From Taklimakanibacter deserti (GTDB lineage Bacteria; Pseudomonadota; Alphaproteobacteria; Rhizobiales; Aestuariivirgaceae): a stretch of DNA of 64,000 nucleotides. The notes under the pieces were generated by a model that saw only the letters and a list, made by a program, of their open reading frames with translations, was not told the DNA's origin and did no database searches. The stretch spans positions 124,001 to 188,000 of the forward strand of contig QORU01000008.1 in the NCBI GenBank assembly GCA_003574785.1, given 5' to 3'. The position numbers and the translations under genes were made by a program. Each line of letters opens with the position of its first letter. The first letter of the stretch is position 1. Positions 1-8,186 of the stretch are shown here, one piece after another.

Positions 1-527
1 GCTATCTCCTGACCCTGACCAGCGTCGTCATCCTGACCTGGCTCGCCTGGAACCTCGTCACCAGCCAGGTGGGGCGCAACTGGATGGCGATCCGTGACAT
101 GGACACCGCGGCGGCCGTCGCCGGCATTCCCATCGCCTTCAACAAGCTCGCCTCCTTCGCCATCTCCTCCTTCGTGATCGGCATTGCGGGAGCACTCTGG
201 GCCTTTGCCTATCTCGGCACCGTCGATGCCCGCTCCTTCGATCTCGACCGCTCCTTCACCGTGCTCTTCATCATCATCATTGGCGGCATGGGTTCGATCT
301 GGGGCGCCTTCATCGGCTCGGCTTTCGTCATCCTGGTGCCGATCCTGATCAGCAACCTCTCGGCCACCTTCCTCTCAGGCGCCATCGATGCCGGCCAGTC
401 GGAGAACCTGCAGAAGATCCTGTTCGGCGCGCTCATCGTCTATTTCCTGATCAAAGAGCCGAATGGGCTCGCCGCTCTCATCATCAAATTCCGCCGACGC
501 CTGTCGCTCTGGCCGTTCAAATCATAA
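1..527 (+). CDS. livM: Branched-chain amino acid-type ABC transporter permease LivM, C-terminal part
   Basis: The 5' end lies outside the window; the frame is open from base 3 and ends at TAA 525-527, giving about 174 residues. The visible part carries the LivM-family cytoplasmic loop motif GRNWMAIRDMDTAA followed by hydrophobic membrane segments and a glycine-rich stretch (GGMGSIWGAFIG) typical of the last part of LivM. It would form the inner-membrane channel with a LivH partner, presumably upstream. A solute-binding protein and a LivF ATPase follow on the same strand, so this is the end of a HAAT-family uptake operon. The substrate cannot be told from the permease. Confidence 0.9.
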   Translation, partial: YLLTLTSVVILTWLAWNLVTSQVGRNWMAIRDMDTAAAVAGIPIAFNKLASFAISSFVIGIAGALWAFAYLGTVDARSFDLDRSFTVLFIIIIGGMGSIWGAFIGSAFVILVPILISNLSATFLSGAIDAGQSENLQKILFGALIVYFLIKEPNGLAALIIKFRRRLSLWPFKS

Positions 528-542
528 CCACGGAGACCATGC

Positions 543-1886
543 ATGCCCCACACTGTGACGAAGACCTTGCGACGGCTCGCTTTCGCGGCCCTTGCATTGA
601 CTGCCATCCCGCTTGCTGCGAGCGCTGAAGAGGCCAAGCAGCAATATTTCCCGCTCGCCACCTTCCGCGTCGGCGCCTATGCCTCGAGCGGCATCCCGGT
701 CTGGGCCGGCGAGATCGATTATTTCCGCTACATCAACGAGGTCGAAGGCGGCATCAACGGCGTCAAGCTGTTCTGGGATGAATGCGAGACCGAATGGGAA
801 GTCGAGAAGGGTGTCGAATGCTATGAGCGCGTGAAGGCCGGCAAGGACGGTTCGCCGGTGCCGATCTTCCTGCCGCATGGCGATCCCATCTCCAAGGCGC
901 TGACCGAAAAGACGGTGGCCGACAAGATTCCCCAGATCACCATCGCTTACGGCCGCACCGAATCGATCGACGGCCGCGTCTTCCCCTATTCCTTCCCGGT
1001 GCTGTTCAGCTTCTGGTCGGAAGCCTCCTCGGTGATCAACCACGTCGCCGAGATCGAAGGCGGCAAGGACAAGCTCAAAGGCCTCAAGATCGCGACCGTC
1101 TATCACGACAGCCCCTATGGCAAGGAGACCCAGGTCCCGCTGGACTATCTCGCCAAGACCTATGGTTTCGAGAACATCCAGATCCCCGTGCCGCATCCCG
1201 GCAATGAGCAGTCGGCGCAATGGGCGAAGATCCGCCAGTTGAAGCCCGATTACGTCTTCCTGCGCGGCTGGGGCGTCATGACACCGGTCGCGATCAAGAC
1301 CGCGGCCAAGACCGGCTTCCCGGTCGATCACATCATTGGCGGCATCTGGTCGGGCTCGGAAGAGGATGTGCGGCCCGCAGGCGCCGTGGGCAAGGGCTAC
1401 AAGGCGGTGACGCCGTTCCCGGCGGGTGCCGACTTCGACATCTTGAAGCGCCTCAAGCAGCACGTTGTCGACAAGGGCTTGAGCGACCTCAAGGATCCCA
1501 AGAGCTTCGGCTCGGTCTACTATAATTCCGGCGTCATCGAGGCGATCGTCTCGGTCGAGGCGATCCGCAAGGCGCAGTCGAAATTCGGCAATCGCCCGGT
1601 GACCGGCGAGGAAGCCCAATGGGGTCTCGAGAATCTGAAGCTCGACGATGCGCGGCTGAAGGAGATCGGTGCCCTGGGCCTGGTCCAGCCGCTCGAGCTG
1701 TCGATCAAGGACCATGAGGGCGGCGGCGCCGGCAAGATCCTGCAGTGGGACGGCGAGAAGTGGAACATCGTCAGCAATGGTTGGGTCCGCTCGGACCGCG
1801 AATTGCTGCTGCCGTTGATCTATGAGCGTGCCGCGGCCTATGCCAAGGAAAAGGGCATCACGCCGCGCCCGGATGTCAGCAACTGA
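543..1886 (+). CDS. HAAT-family ABC transporter substrate-binding protein
   Basis: A 447-residue periplasmic binding protein of the branched-chain amino acid (Peripla_BP_6) type. Residues 1-28 form a Sec signal peptide (basic n-region, Ala/Leu core, ASA cleavage site). The mature protein opens with an unusual receptor segment (FRVGAYASSG) instead of the canonical 'IGVAAPLTG' start and is longer than the usual 370-400 residues. This matches the subclass found beside LivF/LivM in rhizobial catabolic operons, whose ligands are often aromatic or other small acids. CGGAG lies 7 bases before the ATG, which favours this start over an out-of-frame ATG 4 bases upstream. It sits 15 bases after livM, so co-transcription is very likely. 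Confidence 0.88.
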   Translation: MPHTVTKTLRRLAFAALALTAIPLAASAEEAKQQYFPLATFRVGAYASSGIPVWAGEIDYFRYINEVEGGINGVKLFWDECETEWEVEKGVECYERVKAGKDGSPVPIFLPHGDPISKALTEKTVADKIPQITIAYGRTESIDGRVFPYSFPVLFSFWSEASSVINHVAEIEGGKDKLKGLKIATVYHDSPYGKETQVPLDYLAKTYGFENIQIPVPHPGNEQSAQWAKIRQLKPDYVFLRGWGVMTPVAIKTAAKTGFPVDHIIGGIWSGSEEDVRPAGAVGKGYKAVTPFPAGADFDILKRLKQHVVDKGLSDLKDPKSFGSVYYNSGVIEAIVSVEAIRKAQSKFGNRPVTGEEAQWGLENLKLDDARLKEIGALGLVQPLELSIKDHEGGGAGKILQWDGEKWNIVSNGWVRSDRELLLPLIYERAAAYAKEKGITPRPDVSN

Positions 1887-1938
1887 CGCGAGAGAGGGCC
1901 GGTCGTCCGGGGATAGCCGGCCCTCGCAAGAGAAACCA

Positions 1939-2721
1939 ATGGCCTCAAACTCTGAACCCTTTCTTGCCGTCGAGAATGTCGAAGCCGTCTATGGCGGAGT
2001 CATCCTCGCTCTGCGCGGCGTGTCGCTCGCCGTCGACAAGGGGGCCGTCGTGGCGCTACTCGGGCCCAATGGCGCCGGCAAGTCGACGACGCTCAAGGCG
2101 ATCTCCAACCTGATCCGTTCGGAGCGCGGCAAGGTGATCGAGGGCGCGATCCGCTGGCAGGGCCGGGACATCTCAGACCGCGATCCATCCGCGCTCGTCT
2201 CCGATGGCCTGGTGCAGGTGCTGGAGGGCCGCCACGTCTTCCCGCAGCTCACCGTCGAGCAGAATCTGATCACCGGTGCTTATGTGCGCGGGCTATCCAA
2301 AGCAGAGATCGCCAGCGGCCTCGAGCGCATCTATGCCTGGTTCCCGCGCCTCAAGACGCGCCGACAATCGCGTGCCGGCCTGACCTCCGGCGGCGAGCAG
2401 CAGATGGTGGCGATCGGCCGGGCGCTGATGACACGCCCGACCCTCGTCCTCCTGGACGAGCCGTCCATGGGGCTGGCGCCACTCATCGTCGAGGAGATTT
2501 TCGAGATCGTGCGCGGGCTCAATCGCGACAGCGGTGTGAGCTTCCTGTTGGCCGAGCAGAATGCCAATCTGGCGCTGCGCTATGCCGATCACGCCTATGT
2601 GCTGGAGACCGGCCGTGTCGTGGCGTCGGGTCCGGCGGCCGAGCTCGTCGCGCGCGACGACATCAAGGACATCTATCTGGGCGGCAATGCGAGCGCGGTC
2701 GTCCGGCCGACGCGGCATTGA
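1939..2721 (+). CDS. livF: Branched-chain amino acid-type ABC transporter ATP-binding protein LivF
   Basis: A 260-residue ATPase with Walker A GPNGAGKST near residue 40, an ABC signature in LivF style (TSGGEQQM), Walker B LVLLDEPSMGLAP and an H-loop region in which the usual His is replaced (LLAEQNA), as in most LivF proteins. The frame is open further upstream, but those codons overlap the preceding binding-protein gene; the ATG at 1939, after AGAGAAACC, starts the conserved fold (FLAVENVEAVYGG). It energises the transporter with LivG and is the last transport gene of the operon. The next gene follows after 26 bases. Confidence 0.92.
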   Translation: MASNSEPFLAVENVEAVYGGVILALRGVSLAVDKGAVVALLGPNGAGKSTTLKAISNLIRSERGKVIEGAIRWQGRDISDRDPSALVSDGLVQVLEGRHVFPQLTVEQNLITGAYVRGLSKAEIASGLERIYAWFPRLKTRRQSRAGLTSGGEQQMVAIGRALMTRPTLVLLDEPSMGLAPLIVEEIFEIVRGLNRDSGVSFLLAEQNANLALRYADHAYVLETGRVVASGPAAELVARDDIKDIYLGGNASAVVRPTRH

Positions 2722-2747
2722 CCGAACTGTTTCATCGAGGTGAGTTC

Positions 2748-3968
2748 ATGACGACGACCAATGCATGGGGCAGGGGCCCCACCGCGCGCTATGAGGAGTT
2801 GGCGGGAATCTTCCGCCCCGTTTTCGCGCGCATAGAGGAAGGCACGATCGCGCGCGAGATCGCACGTTTGCTGCCTTACAAGGAGATCGGCTGGCTCAAG
2901 GAGTTGCGTTTCGGGGCGCTGCGCGTGCCCGAGGCCGAAGGCGGCTATGGCGCGACCTTGCCCGAGCTCTTCGAGCTCCTGAGCGAGCTGGCGCGGGCCG
3001 ATTCCAATTTTACCCAGATCTTGCGATCGCATTTCGGCGCGGTCGAGGATGTGCTGGCGAGCCGCGATTTGAAGCGTCGGGCGCGCTGGTTCAAGCAACT
3101 GGCCGTGGGCGACATTTTCGGCGGCGGCTTCACCGAGCGCGGCAAGGCCAAGGCCGGCACATTCGCCACGACGATCAGGCGCCGGGGCGAGGGCTGGGTG
3201 GTCAATGGCGAGAAGTATTATTCGACCGGCTCGCTCTTCGCCGACTGGATCGAGCTTGTCGGCACGGGGCCTGAGGACAAGGTCGTGGTCGCCGTCGTCC
3301 CGACCTCGGCCGCAGGGCTCACCCAGCGCGATGATTGGGATGGTTTTGGCCAGAAGCTCACCGGCAGCGGCACGTCGATCTATCAGGAGATCGAGCTTCC
3401 TTTCGAGAATGTGCTCACCGGCGATGACCGGTTCAAATATCAGGCCGCCTTCTACCAGACCGTCCATCTCGCGACCCTGACCGGGATCGCGCGAGCCGCG
3501 GCAGACGAGGTGGCGGAGCACGTCGCCAAGCGAACGCGCACCTTCACCCATGCGACGTCACGCGTGCCGCGTCAGGATCCGCAGGTCCTGCAAGTGGTGG
3601 GACAGGCCCATGCCGCGGCCTATGCCGCGGGCGCCATCACTCACAAGGTCGCCAGCGCTTTGCAGTTCGCTTATGACACGGCGAAGGAAGGTGATGAGGA
3701 GGCGGTCACGGCCGCCAATTTCGCAGCCGAGCTCGAGGCGGCCGAGGGCCAGATCGTCGTCTCCAAGCTGGTCCTGGACTCGACCACCGGCATCTTCAAC
3801 GCGCTGGCCGCCTCGGCGACCAGTGTGCAGGTGAGCCTCGATCGCCACTGGCGCAATGCCCGCACCATCTCCTCCCACAATCCGGCTATATATAAAGAGC
3901 GGGTCGTCGGCGATTATGCGGTCAACCAGACGGCCCCGCCCTATCTCTGGCTGCCGGGCGAAGGCTGA
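2748..3968 (+). CDS. Acyl-CoA dehydrogenase-fold flavoenzyme, probably SfnB/DszC-type monooxygenase
   Basis: A 406-residue protein with the acyl-CoA dehydrogenase layout: N-terminal helices, a middle beta domain with a flavin-contact segment (GGGFTERGKAKAG near 125-137) and a C-terminal helical domain. The catalytic Glu of true acyl-CoA dehydrogenases is not evident, and the C-terminal region (HWRNARTISSHNPAIYK) is the one typical of SfnB and dibenzothiophene monooxygenase DszC, where a conserved R/H-N pair lies near the flavin. Known members use FMNH2 and oxygen on sulfone or sulfur heterocycles. The SsuACB-type importer directly downstream supports a sulfur-source role by inference. The ATG follows GAGGTGAG; an in-frame TTG at 2718 overlaps the livF stop and is less likely. 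Confidence 0.75.
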   Translation: MTTTNAWGRGPTARYEELAGIFRPVFARIEEGTIAREIARLLPYKEIGWLKELRFGALRVPEAEGGYGATLPELFELLSELARADSNFTQILRSHFGAVEDVLASRDLKRRARWFKQLAVGDIFGGGFTERGKAKAGTFATTIRRRGEGWVVNGEKYYSTGSLFADWIELVGTGPEDKVVVAVVPTSAAGLTQRDDWDGFGQKLTGSGTSIYQEIELPFENVLTGDDRFKYQAAFYQTVHLATLTGIARAAADEVAEHVAKRTRTFTHATSRVPRQDPQVLQVVGQAHAAAYAAGAITHKVASALQFAYDTAKEGDEEAVTAANFAAELEAAEGQIVVSKLVLDSTTGIFNALAASATSVQVSLDRHWRNARTISSHNPAIYKERVVGDYAVNQTAPPYLWLPGEG

Positions 3969-3985
3969 GACCCAGTCAGGAAATG

Positions 3986-4005
3986 TAACCGAATACTTTA
4001 GGTTA
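3986..4005. promoter_or_regulatory. Inverted repeat upstream of the sulfonate-type ABC operon
   Basis: TAACC and GGTTA are separated by 10 bases, in the 106-base gap between the monooxygenase-like gene and the ssuA-like gene. The flanks are A/T-rich compared with the coding DNA around them. The position fits an operator or promoter element for a sulfur-starvation regulator, but the match to any known site is not established. Confidence 0.3.
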
Positions 4006-4074
4006 TTTGATTCCGCTTCGGCCCGTCGCGCTGGGTAACCTCTCCGGCAAATTGGGCATTGATGGAGCGATGAG

Positions 4075-5037
4075 ATGACCTTGAGGTTTTCACGGCGTGG
4101 GCTGTTGTCGGCGGCAGCCGGAGGCGCGCTTGGCCTTGCCTCCTATCAGGTCTCGCAACCGGCGCTCGCCGATCAAAAGACGCTCCGCATCGGCTTCCAG
4201 AAATATGGCACGCTGATCCTGCTCAAGGGCAAGGGCACGCTCGAAAAGACCCTCGAACCGTTGGGCTATGGCGTGACCTGGACGGAATTTCCGGCGGGCC
4301 CGCAGCTCCTCGAAGGGCTGAATGTCGGCGCCATCGATTTCGGATCGACCGGCGAGGCGCCGCCGATCTTCGCGCAGGCCGCGGGCGCCCCCCTCGTCTA
4401 TGTGGCGCATGAGCCGCCGGCACCCAAGGGCGAGGCCATCCTCGTTCCCAAGGACAGCGCCATCCGGAGCGTGGCCGACCTCAAAGGCAAGAAGGTGGCG
4501 CTCAACAAGGGCTCGAATGTCCATTACCTGCTGGTCAAGGCGCTGGAAAAAGCCGGCGTCTCCTATGCCGATATCGAGACCAAGTTCCTGCCCCCGGCCG
4601 ATGCGCGCGCCGCCTTCGAGCAGGGCTCGGTCGATGCCTGGGTGATCTGGGATCCGTTCCAGGCCGCGGCCGAAGCCGCAACCGGGGCGCGGACTCTCGC
4701 CAATGGCGAAGGCCTGGTGGCCAACCATCAATTCTATCTCGGCACAAGCGACTTCATTTCCGGCCATGGCAAGGCGATCGACGTCCTTCTGGCGCAGATC
4801 GCCGAGCTCGATCAATGGGCCAATGGCAATACCGATGCCGTCGCCGATCAATTGGCGGCGAGCGTCGGCATCCCGGCGCCGATCCTGAAGATCGCCCTGG
4901 CGCGGCAGACCTTCGGCATCACGACGCTGAGCGGCGAGGTCGTCAAGGGCCAGCAGGAGATCGCCGATGCTTTCCACAAGCTGGGCCTCATCCCCAAGCC
5001 GATCTCCATCGCCGATGCGGTGGCGAAGATCGGTTGA
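4075..5037 (+). CDS. Aliphatic sulfonate/nitrate-family ABC transporter substrate-binding protein (SsuA-like)
   Basis: A 320-residue periplasmic protein of the SsuA/NMT1 family. The N-terminus has a Tat-like signal (SRRGLL followed by an Ala/Gly/Leu core and PALA cleavage). The mature part shows the family segment LRIGFQKYGTLILLKGKG, a central ADLKGKKVALNKGSNVHYLL and VDAWVIWDPF, which shape the sulfonate pocket in SsuA. Downstream genes encode the permease and ATPase in SsuA-C-B order; the stop codon overlaps the permease ATG by one base. Sulfonates or related organosulfur compounds are the likely cargo, although taurine- or nitrate-type ligands cannot be excluded. Confidence 0.85.
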   Translation: MTLRFSRRGLLSAAAGGALGLASYQVSQPALADQKTLRIGFQKYGTLILLKGKGTLEKTLEPLGYGVTWTEFPAGPQLLEGLNVGAIDFGSTGEAPPIFAQAAGAPLVYVAHEPPAPKGEAILVPKDSAIRSVADLKGKKVALNKGSNVHYLLVKALEKAGVSYADIETKFLPPADARAAFEQGSVDAWVIWDPFQAAAEAATGARTLANGEGLVANHQFYLGTSDFISGHGKAIDVLLAQIAELDQWANGNTDAVADQLAASVGIPAPILKIALARQTFGITTLSGEVVKGQQEIADAFHKLGLIPKPISIADAVAKIG

Positions 5038-5831
5038 TGGACAAAGCTCTGGCCACAGCTCTCGACAAGGCTCTCACCTGGCTGTTGCCGGTGCTCCTGG
5101 TCGTGCTGTGGGAATTGGCCGCGCGAAGCGGCCTGTTGAGCACGAGGCTCATGCCGGCGCCGAGCGCCGTCGCCTTGGCCTTCATCGCCGGCCTGCGCGA
5201 CGGCTCGCTGTGGGCCAACACGCTCATCTCGACCGAGCGCGCCGTGAAGGGGCTTCTGATCGGCGGCTCGATCGGCTTTCTCTTCGGCATGGTGAACGGC
5301 CTGTGGCCGCCGGCGGAGAAGCTCTTCGATTCGAGCATGCAGATGCTGCGCAACGTGCCGCATCTGGCGATCATCCCGCTCGTCATTCTGTGGTTCGGCA
5401 TCGAGGAGGCGGCGAAGATCTTCCTGGTCGCGATCGGCGTCCTGTTCCCGATCTATCTCAACACCTATCACGGCGTGAAGACCGTCGATCGCGGCCTGAT
5501 CGAGATGGGGCGCGTCTATGGGCTCAAGCCCGCTTCCTTGCTGTGGCGCATCATCCTGCCGGGCGCGTTGCCCTCGATATTGGTCGGCTTGCGCTATGCG
5601 CTCGGCATCATGTGGCTGACCCTCATCGTCGCCGAGACGATCTCGGCCTCTTCCGGAATCGGCTATATGACGATGAACGCGCGCGAGTTCATGCAGACCG
5701 ACGTCGTGCTTCTCGGCATTATCGTCTATGCGCTGCTCGGCAAGCTTGCCGATACGGCGACACGTGCGCTCGAGCGCCGGGCGCTCGCCTGGCATCCGAG
5801 CTATCAGGCCAATGCGGGCCTAAGCGCATGA
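5037..5831 (+). CDS. ssuC: Sulfonate-type ABC transporter permease (SsuC-like)
   Basis: A 264-residue inner-membrane protein with about six hydrophobic segments and the binding-protein-dependent permease EAA loop (EMGRVYGLKPASLLWRIILP). The start is the ATG that shares its A with the TGA of the ssuA-like gene, so the two are translationally coupled. The frame continues open upstream into that gene, but the upstream residues are Arg/Gly-rich out-of-frame sequence with no membrane segments. It forms the homodimeric channel of the importer. Confidence 0.9.
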   Translation: MDKALATALDKALTWLLPVLLVVLWELAARSGLLSTRLMPAPSAVALAFIAGLRDGSLWANTLISTERAVKGLLIGGSIGFLFGMVNGLWPPAEKLFDSSMQMLRNVPHLAIIPLVILWFGIEEAAKIFLVAIGVLFPIYLNTYHGVKTVDRGLIEMGRVYGLKPASLLWRIILPGALPSILVGLRYALGIMWLTLIVAETISASSGIGYMTMNAREFMQTDVVLLGIIVYALLGKLADTATRALERRALAWHPSYQANAGLSA

Positions 5832-6604
5832 AGCTTGCCTCCAATCTTCAGCTCAAGCCGGTCGGGATCGAGCCGCCTCGGCGGAAAGTAATATCGGGCG
5901 GTTTGGGCCTGCCGATCGAGCTCGACGCCGTCTCGAAGAGTTTTGGCGAGCGCGCGGTTCTGAAATCCATTTCCTTGTCCATCGCGGCTTCTGAGTTCGT
6001 CGCCGTCGTCGGCCGCTCGGGCTGCGGCAAGACCACCTTGCTGCGTCTGATCACCGGTCTCGATCCCTCATCGCACGGCGTGCTGAAGATCGAAGATGAG
6101 CCGGTGCGTGGCTTGCAGGACCGGGTGCGGTTGCTGTTCCAGGATCCACGCCTGCTGATGTGGCAGACGGTCGAGGGCAATGTCGGCATTGCGCGCGAGC
6201 CAGGCTGGCGCGAGACGGCGCGGCAGGCGTTGCATGATGTGGGCTTGGCCGATCGCGCTCGCGACTGGCCCTCCGTCCTGTCCGGCGGGCAGAAGCAGCG
6301 TGTGGCGCTGGCGCGCGCATTGGTGAGCCGGCCGGGCGTCCTGCTGCTGGATGAGCCTTTTGGCGCGCTCGACGCGCTGACCCGTGCCGAGATGCATGAT
6401 CTGCTGGCGCGCATCTGGTCGGAGCATCTCTTCACCACGGTCCTCATCACCCATGATGTGAGCGAGGCCATTGCGCTGGCGGATCGCGTCATCGTGCTGA
6501 AGGACGGACATGTGGCGCTCGACCTGCCGATCGATCTGCCGCGGCCGCGGCGTGCCAGCCCGGAGACGAGCCGGCTTCAGAACATCATATTGGGCTATGT
6601 CTGA
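5828..6604 (+). CDS. ssuB: Sulfonate-type ABC transporter ATP-binding protein (SsuB-like)
   Basis: A 258-residue ATPase with Walker A GRSGCGKTT, signature LSGGQKQR, Walker B LLLDEPFGALD and H-loop THDVSEA. The ATG overlaps the ssuC stop in an ATGA arrangement, so the three transport genes read as one operon. The protein begins with about 30 residues of basic, proline-containing sequence before the ATPase fold, as in SsuB. The gene ends tail-to-tail with, and overlaps by 10 bases, a decayed VOC gene on the other strand. Confidence 0.92.
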   Translation: MKLASNLQLKPVGIEPPRRKVISGGLGLPIELDAVSKSFGERAVLKSISLSIAASEFVAVVGRSGCGKTTLLRLITGLDPSSHGVLKIEDEPVRGLQDRVRLLFQDPRLLMWQTVEGNVGIAREPGWRETARQALHDVGLADRARDWPSVLSGGQKQRVALARALVSRPGVLLLDEPFGALDALTRAEMHDLLARIWSEHLFTTVLITHDVSEAIALADRVIVLKDGHVALDLPIDLPRPRRASPETSRLQNIILGYV

Positions 6605-6859
6605 GAGGGCGGCTGGACCAGCTCGATGGTGAAGCCGTCGGGATCGCGCAAATAGCAGGCATAGGTGTTGGCGGAAGGTCCCGTCTCCATGCGCACCGGG
6701 GCTGAGACGAAATAGACGCCGAGACGCGAAAGCCGCTCATATGTCTCCTGGATGCTGTCCGTCGCGAGCGCGAGATGGGCCGACCCGACATTGCAGGTCT
6801 TGGTGTCGAGCGTCGTGCCTTGCGGCGACACATATTCGATGAGCTCGAGCTGGTGGTGT
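6595..6859 (-). pseudogene. C-terminal remnant of a VOC (glyoxalase/bleomycin resistance) family gene
   Basis: Only the C-terminal half of a VOC-fold protein is recognisable, from HHQLELIEY to the TAG at 6595-6597. It aligns throughout with the second half of the intact VOC gene at 7716-8186 (shared GSAHLALxTxSI, YERLSRxGV, YLRDPDGFTIELVQ). Upstream of HHQLELIEY the frame stays open, but the residues are Ser/Arg/Pro-rich antisense-like sequence without VOC character, so the N-terminal half, including a metal-ligand half-site, is lost. It is a truncated paralogue, probably left by a deletion that also removed most of a membrane protein gene abutting it. Confidence 0.75.
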
Positions 6860-6882
6860 TTCGGTGGGTCCGACGGAGATCG

Positions 6883-6939
6883 ATGCTGTTGACGCTCGTC
6901 TCGGCGGTCTATTTGATCACGGTCGGCGGCAAAGACTGA
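6883..6939 (+). other. Possible C-terminal remnant of a membrane protein
   Basis: Between the VOC remnant and the SDR gene a short frame reads MLLTLVSAVYLITVGGKD and stops at 6939. It looks like the last transmembrane helix and short tail of a transporter subunit. It directly abuts the truncated VOC remnant, consistent with a deletion junction near 6860-6880. Too short for family assignment; could be chance. Confidence 0.25.
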
Positions 6940-6962
6940 CGACGGCGGGAAGGACGCGGAAG

Positions 6963-7706
6963 ATGATACTGAAAGGACAACTGGCGCTGGTGACGGGTGC
7001 GGCGCAAGGGATCGGCTTCGCCATTGCCGAGGCATTGGCCAAGGAAGGGGCCAGGATCGTCATCGCCGACATCCATGCGGAGCGGGCCGCCGCTGCCGCC
7101 TCGGCCCTTGGCGAGAAGGGTCTCGACTGTATCGGCGAAAGGCTCGATGTGACCGATCGGGCCGGCGTCGAGGCCCTTGCCGAGCGAATCACCCGCGAGG
7201 TGGGGCCGATCTCGATCCTGGTGAACAATGCCGGCATCGGCGTGAACGTGCCGCTTGCCGACCAGGCGGCGCCCAAAGTCTGGGACGATACGATCGCTGT
7301 CAATCTCACCGGGGTCTTCAATGTCTCCCGCGCTTTCTTGGCCGCGCTGAAGGAGACCAAGGGCTCGATCGTCAACATCTCTTCCGTCGTCGCCTTCACC
7401 AGCGGCTTTGCCGATGCGGGCTATGTTGCTTCCAAGGGTGGTGTGCGCTCGCTCACCCAGAAAATGTGCCGTGAGCTGGCACCTTATGGCATTCGCGTCA
7501 ATGCCATTGCCCCCGGCTATATCGAGACGGCGATGGGAGGCCCAGGCGACCCTGAATATGTCCAATGGCTCGATTGGCACTGCCCGATCAAGCGTTTCGG
7601 CCGGCCGGAGGAGATCGGTGGACCGGTCGTGTTTCTCGTCTCGCCGGCCGCGAGCTTCATCAATGGCGTCACGCTGCCGGTCGATGGCGGCTATCTGGTA
7701 ATCTGA
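6963..7706 (+). CDS. SDR family NAD(P)-dependent oxidoreductase
   Basis: A 247-residue classical short-chain dehydrogenase. The TGAAQGIG cofactor motif is at residues 11-18, Asp at residue 36 after strand 2 suggests NAD preference, NNAG is at 88-91, the catalytic Ser is at about 140-141, and the Tyr154-x3-Lys158 pair sits in YVASK. The C-terminus ends in the usual NGVTLPVDGG motif. The ATG at 6963 precedes MILKGQLALVTG; the upstream in-frame extension crosses the remnant region and is not SDR-like. The VOC gene starts 9 bases after the stop, so the two are probably co-transcribed. The substrate is likely a secondary alcohol or sugar, but the sequence does not say which. Confidence 0.88.
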   Translation: MILKGQLALVTGAAQGIGFAIAEALAKEGARIVIADIHAERAAAAASALGEKGLDCIGERLDVTDRAGVEALAERITREVGPISILVNNAGIGVNVPLADQAAPKVWDDTIAVNLTGVFNVSRAFLAALKETKGSIVNISSVVAFTSGFADAGYVASKGGVRSLTQKMCRELAPYGIRVNAIAPGYIETAMGGPGDPEYVQWLDWHCPIKRFGRPEEIGGPVVFLVSPAASFINGVTLPVDGGYLVI

Positions 7707-7715
7707 GGAAAGCTT

Positions 7716-8186
7716 ATGCTGAAGAGTGTGTTCCATACGTCCTGGACGGTCGACAATCTCGACCGTTCCGTGGCCTTCTATCGCGATCACCTGGGGTTCG
7801 AGCTTGTCGGCACGCGCGAGCGCCAGGGCGTCGAGATCGAGATGGTTGTCGGCTTCCCCAAGGCCGATCTGCGCATCGCGTTCCTGCGCCTGCCCGGCGC
7901 GCCCGTCGGCATATCGGGCCATCATCTGGAGCTCATCGAATATCGCCATCCGCGCGGCCTGCGTCTCGCCATCCGCACCTGCGATACGGGCTCGGCGCAT
8001 CTGGCGCTCGAGACCACGTCCATTCGCGAGGATTATGAGCGCTTGAGCCGCGCCGGCGTCACCATCGTGTCGGAGCCCGTCACCTTCAAGGGCGGCGTGG
8101 CCGGTGAAGTGCTGGCGCTCTATCTGCGCGATCCCGACGGCTTCACCATCGAGCTGGTCCAGGTGATGCCGCCAACCGCCGCTTAG
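7716..8186 (+). CDS. VOC family protein (glyoxalase/dioxygenase superfamily)
   Basis: A 156-residue single-module VOC protein. The first half begins VFHTSWTVDNLDRSVAFYRDHLGFEL, shown here as key parts HTSWTV, DLDRSV-like and FYRDHLGFE; the first His is a likely metal ligand. The second half has HHLELIEY with another His/Glu candidate and ends with LRDPDGFTIELVQ, whose Glu is the usual last ligand. Such proteins include lyases, epimerases and dioxygenases; no specific reaction can be read. It follows the SDR closely, and its stop overlaps the end of the convergent lactonase gene by 4 bases. Confidence 0.85.
   Translation: MLKSVFHTSWTVDNLDRSVAFYRDHLGFELVGTRERQGVEIEMVVGFPKADLRIAFLRLPGAPVGISGHHLELIEYRHPRGLRLAIRTCDTGSAHLALETTSIREDYERLSRAGVTIVSEPVTFKGGVAGEVLALYLRDPDGFTIELVQVMPPTAA

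Noticed and set aside
4967..5827. An apparent N-terminal extension that would fuse a long protein to SsuB.
   Set aside because: It is the out-of-frame reading of ssuC; the true ATG overlaps the ssuC stop at 5828.
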